From NCBI GenBank assembly GCA_945952225.1, contig CAMFHP010000073.1, forward strand, positions 1 through 40,576: DNA of 40,576 nucleotides. The letters run 5' to 3'. Positions 7,752 to 15,003 of the stretch are shown here, one piece after another. Position numbers and translations under genes: made by a program. The DNA is from an uncultured Myxococcaceae bacterium. GTDB lineage: Bacteria; Myxococcota_A; Polyangia; Polyangiales; Ga0077539. A model generated the notes under the pieces. That model saw only the letters and a program-made list of their open reading frames with translations, was not told the DNA's origin and did no database searches. How positions within the stretch are numbered: the stretch's first letter is position 1; every line of letters starts with the position of its first letter.

Positions 7752-8846
7752 GTGAAGACGACGATTCCCCTGCTGCGAAGGCTCGCCGTCGCGCTGCTGG
7801 CTGTGACCGGGTATGTCACTCCGCGCGTGGCCGACGCGCAGGTCGCGGCCCCGCGGTACTACACCGTGGTCAACGGCGACACGCTCTGGGAGGTCGCCCG
7901 GCGCTACCACGTGAGCGCGTCGGAGCTCGCCGAGCGCAGCCACCTCACGGCCCCGTACGCCCTGCGCCGCAGCATGCGTCTGCGCCTCCCCTCGCGCGCC
8001 ATCGCGGTGCCCGACGCCGATCCCAACGCGCCGCCCGCGGCGGCTACCACGGCGCGTCCGGGCGCGACGACGACGGCCCCGGTGACCCATCCAGGCGCGA
8101 CGCATCCGACGGCGCATCCCGGGAGCAACGCCACGGCGCATCCCACGCCGGCGATCGACAACCACCGCGCGGGCGGCGGTCGCTGGGGGCGTCCGGCGCG
8201 TCCGGGGGTGGTGCACTTCAAGCGGGTGAACGACAGCACGGAGATCGTCGCCGACCTGCGGCGCATCGGGCCCGTGACGCGCCAGCGGATGCGTGCGTTT
8301 CTGCGCGCGAACAACGGCGCGACGCACCCCATCGACGCGCGTCTGCTGCGCCAGGTGGCGATGTTCAGCGACCACTTCGGCGGGCGCACCATCGAGGTGA
8401 TTTCGAGCTTCCGTCCGCGGCGTCGCGGGCAGTACACGGCGCACTCGCGCCACAACTCGGGGCACGCGATCGACTTTCGCGTGGCGGGTGTCTCGAACCG
8501 CGTGGCGCGCGACTACTGCCGCACCTTCGCGGCCACGGGCTGCGGGTTCTATCCGCGCTCGGTGTTCATCCACATGGACACCCGCGACGAGTCGGCCTAC
8601 TGGGTCGACTGGTCGAGGCCCGGCGAGCGTCCGCGCTACGGCTCCGAGTCGCATCCGCCGCCGAGCCGTCCGCGCAATCCGCCGCCGAACGCGAACCCGC
8701 TCGACACGCCCGATCCGTCGGTGCCGCCCGTGGGCGCAGACCCCGAGCTCGACGACGTGGCCGACGACAACCCCACGGTGCGCAGCGCGACGCCCGCGCC
8801 GACCGAGGGCAGCAACGACACGAACGCGCTGCCCACGGGCGACTGA
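7752..8846 (+). CDS. LysM and M15/DUF882-type peptidoglycan peptidase, secreted
   Basis: A 364-residue exported protein with a GTG start. A signal peptide (residues 1 to about 29, ending VADAQ) is followed by one LysM domain (YYTVVNGDTLWEVARRYHV) that binds glycan, then a Pro/Thr/Ala-rich linker with repeated HPGATH-like stretches, then a DUF882/M15 zinc-peptidase-like domain. Metal ligands are seen in HSRHNSGHAIDFRV (near 231) and FIHMDTRD (near 271), the HxxxxxxD...HxD pattern of the D,D- and L,D-peptidase fold. The C-terminal 75 residues are Pro/Asp-rich and probably disordered. It probably trims peptidoglycan cross-links or stem peptides. It starts 48 bases after mrfB but has an unrelated role. 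A possible -35 (TTGACC, 7714-7719) lies upstream. Confidence 0.87.
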   Translation: MKTTIPLLRRLAVALLAVTGYVTPRVADAQVAAPRYYTVVNGDTLWEVARRYHVSASELAERSHLTAPYALRRSMRLRLPSRAIAVPDADPNAPPAAATTARPGATTTAPVTHPGATHPTAHPGSNATAHPTPAIDNHRAGGGRWGRPARPGVVHFKRVNDSTEIVADLRRIGPVTRQRMRAFLRANNGATHPIDARLLRQVAMFSDHFGGRTIEVISSFRPRRRGQYTAHSRHNSGHAIDFRVAGVSNRVARDYCRTFAATGCGFYPRSVFIHMDTRDESAYWVDWSRPGERPRYGSESHPPPSRPRNPPPNANPLDTPDPSVPPVGADPELDDVADDNPTVRSATPAPTEGSNDTNALPTGD

Positions 8847-8883
8847 CCGTCTCCCCCACGGAAACGGCTTACTTCAAGGCAGT

Positions 8884-9279
8884 TCAGAGCGGCGCGAAGA
8901 GGTCGACGACGTTGCCGTCGGCGTCGCGCACCTGGGCGTAGCGCTGTCCCCAGAACGCGTCCCACGGGGCCTTCACGCTCGCGAAGCCCGCGTCGGTGAT
9001 GCGCGCGTGGGCCGCGTCGACGCCCGCCGCGTCGCCGCAGTGAAAGGCCAGCGCCATGCGGTGCCCGCGGGGATCTTCGCGGCCCGGGTCGAGTTGCTTC
9101 ATCAGCGCCTCGCTGTCGAGCATCACGCGGAGCCCGTGCGAGGTGGTGGCTTCGAGGTGGTCTTCGCCGGGCGTCGCGTCGGGGAACGGGAGCCCGAGCA
9201 GGCGGTAGAAGCGCACGGCCGCGGCGAGGTCGCGCGCGACGATGCCCACGGCGTCGAGTCGGGGAGTGACGGTGCTCAT
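8884..9279 (-). CDS. VOC (glyoxalase/bleomycin-resistance) superfamily protein
   Basis: A compact 131-residue single-gene protein with two beta-alpha-beta-beta-beta halves. The opening block LDAVGIVARDLAAAVRFYRLLGL is typical of VOC proteins, and the C-terminal block WGQRYAQVRDADGNVVDLFAPL contains the conserved glutamate-equivalent position at the strand that closes the metal site (here VVDLF, aspartate). A substrate cannot be assigned: relatives include glyoxalase I-like enzymes, drug-binding proteins and dioxygenases. The first-half metal position is also unclear, since VGIV replaces the usual histidine. ATG 9279 is the start; the longer open frame upstream has no family similarity. It converges on the M15 peptidase gene with a 37-base gap. 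Confidence 0.85.
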   Translation of the reverse strand: MSTVTPRLDAVGIVARDLAAAVRFYRLLGLPFPDATPGEDHLEATTSHGLRVMLDSEALMKQLDPGREDPRGHRMALAFHCGDAAGVDAAHARITDAGFASVKAPWDAFWGQRYAQVRDADGNVVDLFAPL

Positions 9280-9337
9280 GCGACGGGCGCTACCACAGGC
9301 CCGCCGCACGCTGGAAGGGCGAAAACTGAACAGCGGT

Positions 9338-11278
9338 TCAGCGCGGTCCGTTGAGCTGGAAGTTCGGCGCCGGGAGCTCATCGGGCGACGAGGGCGTCGG
9401 GAGCACCATGCCGGGGTTGGCGCGGGCGCCCTGCTGCGCGCGACGGGCGGCGGCCTGGGCCTGCTGCATCGCGCGCTGCTGCGCCTCCTGGGCCTGCTGC
9501 ATCGCCTGCGCCTGCTGGGCCTGGAGCGTGGCGACCACTTCGCGCGCGCGGTTGAGCGACACGATGGGCGCGTCGACGCGGAGTTCGAAGTGCGCGCCCG
9601 CGTCGCCCACACGGCGGGCCGTGAGCGCGCCGTCGATGGGCTCGCCCGCGGCCTGGGCCTGGATCTCCTGCGTGGCGGGCACGCCGAGGAGCATGAGCAG
9701 CGCCATGGGGCTCAGGTGCGCGACGCCCGCGTGGTTCTCGGGCACGGTGACGGCGATGCGGGTGCCGGTGCTGAGGGCCGTCCAGCGGGCGACGGGATCG
9801 GCGGACTCGATGAGGTAGAGCTTGTCACCCTCGGGCACGAGGAGGGTGGTGCGCGCGTACATCCGACGGGCCTCGGGCGGCGCGTTGGGCGGCAGGCGCG
9901 CGGGGTCGGGGTTCAGGCGCAGACGGAGCGATCCCGCGGGGAGCCCGGCGGGCGACGGGAGCACGGCGAACTGCTCGCTGGGGTTGAGCCCCGAGGCGCG
10001 GGGCGTACGGGGCACCGCCGCGGCCGCCGCGCGCACGCCGTTGAGGGCGGCCACGGGGTCGGCCATGCGCATCACCTCGATGCGCGTTCCGCCGTCGTCG
10101 GTCAGGAAGCCGATGGCGCGCTCACCCGCGTTGCGCACGGCCGTGAGGTCGCGGAGCAGATGCTGGAAGCGCATGAACTCCGGGCCCACGGCGGCGGCCA
10201 TGCGCGGATCTTCTTCGTCGTCGGAGGCGCCGAGGAGCGGGGCCATCGCGGCGCCATCGACGCTCATCGTGAGGTACGACGAGGCCGTGGTGGGCAGGCG
10301 CGCAAGGAGCTCCGCGGCGGTGCGACGGCCCACGGTGGAGGCGAGGAGCGCGCGCGTCGACGCGGCGGTCGCGTTGGCGAAATCGGCCTCGGCGCGCACG
10401 TGGTAGCTGTTCTCGTCGAGGGTCAGCGTCGCGTGAAAGGTGCGGAGGTCGTCGGCGATCTCTTTGTACGTGACGGCCGTGCGGTGCACCTGGTCGTACT
10501 GCGCGACGAGGGCCGACTGCATGGCGCCCGCGTCGACGCCCGAGTGCCGCGGATCCTGCGCTTCGAGCCCGCGCATCTGGGCGGCGAGCATCGGTCGCGC
10601 GGCCTCGGGGCGGAGCGTGATGTCGAGCACCGGGTCTCCTTCGGGCGCCCGCGACGCCGCGCGCACGAGGAAGTTCGCGGCCGTGCGGAGCGTCGCGCGG
10701 GGACCGCACACGAGGGCCCATCCCACGGGCTGCTTGCGGGCCACCCAGCAGGGGTTCTCCGCGGCGGCCACGCCGGCGTCACCGGGCTCGGGCGCGGCGG
10801 TGGATTCGTAGAGCCCCGGCGCGACCTCGCGGTAGTTGTGTCCCGCGGCGGCGTCCTGCGCGATCTGGGCGCCCGCGCGGAGGGGCCACGCGATGTGGAG
10901 CCCGAGGCGCGCGCGCTCGCCCGACGTCACCGGAATGGCCGCGATGGCGAAGGGCTTCTCGGGGTCGACGTCGAGGCCGTGCTCGCCGATGCCGGGGCTG
11001 TACTGCGGCGCCACCTGGCTCAGCACCGCGCGCGTGGGCGCGCCGGGGGCCACGATGGTGATGACGTTCTTCAGCGACGCGCCGCGCACGACGAAGAGCG
11101 CGTCGGCCGGGGGCGTGAGGGGGCTCGTGTCGACGGCGACGGCGCCGCCACCATCCGACGCGGCGGCGGAGGCATCGCGCGCGGCGGCGGGCGGCGCGCT
11201 CGGGGGGTTGTTCTTGTTGCAGCCTGCGCCCGCGAGGAGGGCAAGGGAGAGCGAGAGGGCGGAGCGCCTGGGTTGCAT
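9338..11278 (-). CDS. Large hypothetical lipoprotein, function unknown
   Basis: I do not recognise this 646-residue protein. The N-terminus (MQPRRSALSLSLALLAGAGC) is a clean lipoprotein signal with the lipid cysteine at residue 20, followed by an Ala/Asp-rich disordered stretch. The body is a folded domain with alternating strands (ADALFVVRGASLKNVITIVAP, KPFAIAAIPVTSGERARLGLH), and resembles the large periplasmic lipoproteins with DUF-type repeats common in Myxococcota. Near the C-terminus is a Gln/Ala-rich heptad region (QAQQAQAMQQAQEAQQRAM) that probably forms a coiled coil. It lies downstream of the MopE-like gene on the same strand, separated by a hairpin. The start at 11278 is chosen because it begins the signal peptide; an ATG at 11296 is possible. 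Confidence 0.8.
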   Translation of the reverse strand: MQPRRSALSLSLALLAGAGCNKNNPPSAPPAAARDASAAASDGGGAVAVDTSPLTPPADALFVVRGASLKNVITIVAPGAPTRAVLSQVAPQYSPGIGEHGLDVDPEKPFAIAAIPVTSGERARLGLHIAWPLRAGAQIAQDAAAGHNYREVAPGLYESTAAPEPGDAGVAAAENPCWVARKQPVGWALVCGPRATLRTAANFLVRAASRAPEGDPVLDITLRPEAARPMLAAQMRGLEAQDPRHSGVDAGAMQSALVAQYDQVHRTAVTYKEIADDLRTFHATLTLDENSYHVRAEADFANATAASTRALLASTVGRRTAAELLARLPTTASSYLTMSVDGAAMAPLLGASDDEEDPRMAAAVGPEFMRFQHLLRDLTAVRNAGERAIGFLTDDGGTRIEVMRMADPVAALNGVRAAAAAVPRTPRASGLNPSEQFAVLPSPAGLPAGSLRLRLNPDPARLPPNAPPEARRMYARTTLLVPEGDKLYLIESADPVARWTALSTGTRIAVTVPENHAGVAHLSPMALLMLLGVPATQEIQAQAAGEPIDGALTARRVGDAGAHFELRVDAPIVSLNRAREVVATLQAQQAQAMQQAQEAQQRAMQQAQAAARRAQQGARANPGMVLPTPSSPDELPAPNFQLNGPR

Positions 11279-11314
11279 GGCGCGCGGCACTACCACCGAC
11301 GCGTCGCGCTGTCA

Positions 11315-11331
11315 CCCTTCTCGCAGAAGGG
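11315..11331 (-). terminator. Perfect 7-bp hairpin after the MopE-like gene
   Basis: CCCTTCT (11315-11321) and AGAAGGG (11325-11331) form a perfect stem with a three-base loop, 15 bases beyond the stop codon of the MopE-like gene. On the minus strand no U-tract follows, so it may be a mRNA-stabilising hairpin or a weak terminator separating that gene from the next lipoprotein gene. Confidence 0.45.
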
Positions 11332-11345
11332 GCTTGTTTCCGCGG

Positions 11346-13829
11346 TCAACGGATGAAGACGGCCATCGTGTCGGCGAGGCCGATGTTCGTGTAGTCGTTC
11401 CAGTTGCGGGTGACGGTGCCGCGGGCGAACTCGATGTTCACCTGGGCGGCGCGCGTGGCCCAGTCGCAGGTGATCTCGCTCGAACCGTTCACCACGAGCC
11501 AGCCCGTGTCCGAGGGGCAGCCGCCGTAGTTCCGGTTGATGAACCAGTGACGGCCGTAGTTTCCGAGGCCCTCGATCTGGAAGAAGTTCTGCCCCTGCGC
11601 CACGAGATCGGTCCACGTGGCGGTCTGCACGCGCGCGAGGGTGAACCAGTTGGTGCGGTTCGTTCCCGTTCCGTTGAACCGCAGGAAGGCCCCCTCGGTG
11701 GTGCCGTTGTAGACCGCCACGCGCACCTGCGTGACGGGCACGGTGGTGTTCCACCCGCCGAGGAGTCGGCTCACGAAGTGGCCCGTGTTGCGGCCGATGT
11801 TGAGGTACGCCGCGGCGTCGTCGTTCACGGCCGCGCCGTTCCAGAGCCGCGAGGGCTCCCCCGCGACGCCCGAGGTGAGCTTGTAGACCATGGTCCACCC
11901 GCCGCCGTCGGTGCTCATGTCGCAGTACACGGGGATCGTTCCGAACGCCGCGCCGGTGCCATCGGGGTCGATGCTGTACGTGCCGCTCGTCGCCGTCGGA
12001 AAGCGCGCGAGGATCGCCGCGCAGCTCGCGAGGGGCGTGCACGCGCCCGCCACGCAGGTGGTTCCCCCCGAGCACGCGAAGCCGCACGCGCCGCAGTTCG
12101 CCGTCGTGGTGCGCAGGTCGGTCTCGCAGCCGTTGGCCGCCATGCCGTCGCAGTTGCCGAAGTTCGTCGCGCACGTTCCCACCCCGCAGGTCGAAGCCGC
12201 GCAGGTCGTCGTCGCCGTGTTGGGCAGCGAGCACGCGCGTCCGCACGCGCCGCAGTGCGAGGCGCTCGTGCGCGTGTCGGTCTCGCACCCGTTGGCCGCC
12301 ATGCCGTCGCAGTCACCGAAGTTCGCGGCGCACGTTCCGACGCCGCAGGTCGAGGCCGCGCAGGTGGCCGTGGAGACGTTGGGGAGCGAGCACGCGCGTC
12401 CGCACGCGCCGCAGTTCGCAGCGCTCGCGCGCGTGTCGACCTCGCAGCCGTTGGCCGCGTTGCCGTCGCAGTCCGCGAAGTTCGCCGCGCAGGTGGTCAC
12501 CGCGCAGAGCGAGGCCACGCACGACGCGCTCGCCGCGTTGGGGAGCGTGCACGTGCGACCGCATCCGCCGCAGTGCGAGGCGCTCGTGCGCGTGTCGACC
12601 TCGCAGCCGTTCGAAGCCACGCCGTCGCAGTCGGCGAAGCCCGCGGTGCACGTGAGGGCGCAGCTCCCGAGGGCGCACACGGCCACGGCGTTGGGTGCGC
12701 CGCTGCACGCGCGACCGCACATGCCGCAGTTCGAAACCGTGATGCGCGTGTCGGTCTCGCATCCGTTCGTGGGGTTGCCGTCGCAGTCGCCGAAGCCGTC
12801 GCTGCACGCGGCCACCGCGCACACCCCCGCCGTGCACGCCGCCGTGGCGTTGGGCGGATTGCAGCGCGCGCCGCACGCGCCGCAGTGCGAGGTGCTCGTG
12901 CGCGTGTCGACCTCGCAGCCGTTCGAGGGATCGCCGTCGCAGTCCGAGAAGCCCGGGTTGCAGGTGTAGCTGCACGCGCCGCCCATGCAGGTCGCCGCCG
13001 TGTTCGGACGCGTCGCGCAGGCCATGCCGCATCCGCCGCAGTGGGCGAGGCTCGTGCGCGTGTCGGTCTCGCAGCCGTTCGAAGCGTCGCCGTCGCAGTT
13101 GGCGTTGGGGGCCGTGCACATGCCCACGCCGCACGCGCCGTTCATGCAGACGGCGGCGCCGCCCGCGACGGTGCAGCGCGTTCCGCACGCGCCGCAGTGG
13201 GCGATGGAGGTCTGCGGATCGACGCACGCGCCCTCGCAGCACGAGCGTCCGGTGGGGCATCCGCGGGTGGCGCTGCATCCGGGCACACACGCGTTGCCCA
13301 CGCAGAGGTTGCCCGCGGCGCAGTGGTCGTCGGTCACGCACTCGACGCAGGCGCGCGTCGTGGGGTTGCAGCGGGCCTCGCGGGCCATACCTCCGTCGGC
13401 CGTGGTGGCGCACGCGGCGTCGTTGCGGCAGCCCGGCGCGCAGGCGTTCATGCCCTCGACGCAGTACTGCCCCGCGGGACATCGGTCGCTCGCCGGAGTG
13501 CATCGCACGCAGCGTCCCGAGGTGGTGTCACAGGCCTCGCCCATCGCGTTGCCCGCGCAGTCGCTGTCGGCGCGGCAGGGCGGCGGTCCCGTGTCGACGG
13601 GCACGTCGGGGGTGACATCGGGGGTCACATCGGGCGCGACGTCGGGCGTGACGTCAGGGGTCACGTCGACGGGTGCGTCGAGGGAGATGTCTTGCGGGAT
13701 GTCCTGTGCGACGTCGGGCGTGACATCCGCCGAGGCGTCGGGGATCACGTTGCCGTTGACGACGGGGTTGCCGGAGCACGCCACGAGCAGCGCGGAGCAG
13801 AGAAGCAGTGGGGTGGTGCGGAGGGCCAT
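11346..13829 (-). CDS. MopE-like Cys-repeat surface lipoprotein with fibrinogen-like C-terminus
   Basis: An 827-residue secreted lipoprotein with the lipid cysteine at residue 18 (LLVACSG). An Asp/Pro stalk follows (repeats of TPDV), then about 150 residues of cysteine-rich modules (CRADSDCAG, CVTDDHCAAGNLC). Between about residues 241 and 593 there are seven copies of a 52-residue repeat with eight cysteines, of the form DCDGdpsNGCEvDTRTs..HCGaCGraC, as in the MopE and related surface proteins of methanotrophs and Myxococcota. The last 230 residues begin CAAILARFP and contain YCDMSTDGGGWTMVYK, the hallmark of fibrinogen-related domains, plus a later NYGGCPSDTGW segment. Disulfide-rich repeats imply extracellular display; a lectin-like binding role for the tip domain is inference. 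ATG 13829 begins the signal peptide. Confidence 0.87.
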   Translation of the reverse strand: MALRTTPLLLCSALLVACSGNPVVNGNVIPDASADVTPDVAQDIPQDISLDAPVDVTPDVTPDVAPDVTPDVTPDVPVDTGPPPCRADSDCAGNAMGEACDTTSGRCVRCTPASDRCPAGQYCVEGMNACAPGCRNDAACATTADGGMAREARCNPTTRACVECVTDDHCAAGNLCVGNACVPGCSATRGCPTGRSCCEGACVDPQTSIAHCGACGTRCTVAGGAAVCMNGACGVGMCTAPNANCDGDASNGCETDTRTSLAHCGGCGMACATRPNTAATCMGGACSYTCNPGFSDCDGDPSNGCEVDTRTSTSHCGACGARCNPPNATAACTAGVCAVAACSDGFGDCDGNPTNGCETDTRITVSNCGMCGRACSGAPNAVAVCALGSCALTCTAGFADCDGVASNGCEVDTRTSASHCGGCGRTCTLPNAASASCVASLCAVTTCAANFADCDGNAANGCEVDTRASAANCGACGRACSLPNVSTATCAASTCGVGTCAANFGDCDGMAANGCETDTRTSASHCGACGRACSLPNTATTTCAASTCGVGTCATNFGNCDGMAANGCETDLRTTTANCGACGFACSGGTTCVAGACTPLASCAAILARFPTATSGTYSIDPDGTGAAFGTIPVYCDMSTDGGGWTMVYKLTSGVAGEPSRLWNGAAVNDDAAAYLNIGRNTGHFVSRLLGGWNTTVPVTQVRVAVYNGTTEGAFLRFNGTGTNRTNWFTLARVQTATWTDLVAQGQNFFQIEGLGNYGRHWFINRNYGGCPSDTGWLVVNGSSEITCDWATRAAQVNIEFARGTVTRNWNDYTNIGLADTMAVFIR
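12050..13105. repeat. Seven tandem coding repeats of about 156 bp
   Basis: These bases encode the seven 52-residue cysteine modules of the MopE-like gene. The two nearest the C-terminus (about 12120-12440 on this strand) are most alike, sharing CAASTCGVGTCA and DGMAANGCETD, consistent with recent internal duplication; those nearer the N-terminus are more diverged. Confidence 0.8.
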
Positions 13830-13875
13830 GCTGCGAAGATCGCACGGCGCAGCGCCATCGGGGGAGCGCCGAGTG

Positions 13876-14928
13876 TCAGCGCGGGTGGCGCGCGAAGAAG
13901 TCGAGCATCGCCGTGGTGGCGTCGAGGGAGCGTCCCGTGTAGCCGCCCACGAGGGGGACGTCGCCGCCGGGCCAGGTGTGTCCGCCGCCGCGGATGGTGC
14001 AGAGCGTGACCTCGCCGTCGGCGGGGCAGCGGTCGAAGGTCACGCAGCGCGTGTCGCCGCGGTCGAAGGTGACGGTGCTGGTGTCGGCGCAGCCGTTGCG
14101 ACGGGCCCATCCGCGCGCCGAGTCGAGGGCGCTCGGAAAGCGCAGCGCGGGCGAGCCGTTGTAGGGCACCACGAGGTCGGCGTCGCCGTGGAAGTGCAGC
14201 ACGGGCACGGGCCTGCCCGGCGCGCAGGGCTCGATGGTGTTGTCACCCGACACGGGCGCGATGGCGGCCACGCGCGCGGCGAGCTCGCACGCGAGTCGGT
14301 GCGAGAAGAACGCGCCGTTGCTGAAGCCCGTGGAGAACACGCGCCGCGGGTCGACGCAGAGCTCGGCGTCGAGGCGGTCGAGCATGGCGCGCACGAAGCC
14401 CAGGTCGTCGTCGTTGCGCGACTGGGCGAGGCCGCAGCAGACGCCGGCGTTCCAGCTCGCGTCGCGGCCGCGGGGGTGCACGGCGATGAAGTTCCGCGCG
14501 TCGGCGGCCTCGTTGAGGTTCGACCAGTCGGCCTGCTGCGTCTCGCTGCTCAGGTAGCCGTGGAAGTTCATCACCACCTGCGCGGGCGCCGTCGGGTCGT
14601 AGCCTCGCGGAACGTGCACGCGGTAGGTGCGCACCACGCCGCCGACGGTGACCGTGCGCTCCCAGTCGCCGGGGCCGAGGGTGCGTCCGGCGCAGCGTGG
14701 CGCGGGTGCATCGGGCAGCGATGCATCGGGGAGGGTGACGTCGGGGCGCGGCGCATCGGGCGCGGAAGCCTCGGGCGCGGAAGCATCGGGGAGCGACACC
14801 TCGGGCGCGGACACGTCGGCCACGAATACATCGGGCGACGATGCATCGGGCGTGAGCGAGGCCGCGGGGGGCGTCGCGCTGCACGCGAGGGCCACGAGCG
14901 GGATCACAAGCAGAGAGGGTCGCAGCAT
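13876..14928 (-). CDS. PHB-depolymerase/feruloyl-esterase-type lipoprotein esterase
   Basis: A 350-residue alpha/beta hydrolase. A lipoprotein signal (MLRPSLLVIPLVALAC, Cys16) is followed by an Asp/Pro/Ala stalk of about 60 residues (SLPDASAPEASAPDAP and similar). The catalytic domain has the oxyanion motif NFHGYLS, the nucleophile box GFSNGAFFSH, the acid in HGDADLVVPYNG and the histidine in GGGHTWPGG, which is the esterase/PHB depolymerase (LpqC-like) pattern. CVDPRRVFSTG upstream of the serine is also typical. Likely substrates are polyhydroxyalkanoate oligomers or feruloyl/acetyl esters; I cannot choose. ATG 14928 is preferred because the frame upstream to 15000 lacks a signal. It follows the larger hydrolase gene on the same strand, 75 bases away. 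Confidence 0.87.
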   Translation of the reverse strand: MLRPSLLVIPLVALACSATPPAASLTPDASSPDVFVADVSAPEVSLPDASAPEASAPDAPRPDVTLPDASLPDAPAPRCAGRTLGPGDWERTVTVGGVVRTYRVHVPRGYDPTAPAQVVMNFHGYLSSETQQADWSNLNEAADARNFIAVHPRGRDASWNAGVCCGLAQSRNDDDLGFVRAMLDRLDAELCVDPRRVFSTGFSNGAFFSHRLACELAARVAAIAPVSGDNTIEPCAPGRPVPVLHFHGDADLVVPYNGSPALRFPSALDSARGWARRNGCADTSTVTFDRGDTRCVTFDRCPADGEVTLCTIRGGGHTWPGGDVPLVGGYTGRSLDATTAMLDFFARHPR

Positions 14929-15003
14929 CGCGGAGGGAGTCACTCGCTGCGCCGCGGTGGAGGGACGCGGTTCGGGGCGGCGCGCGCGCAGGGTACGCAA
15001 CTC

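Noticed and set aside
4818-8654. A 1278-codon minus-strand open frame
   Set aside because: It runs antisense to mrfA, mrfB and the M15 peptidase, which have full catalytic motifs; the product is Arg/His-rich with no recognisable family.
9242-11356. A 704-codon plus-strand open frame
   Set aside because: Antisense to the VOC gene and the large lipoprotein whose signal peptide and lipobox are clear; composition typical of a shadow frame.
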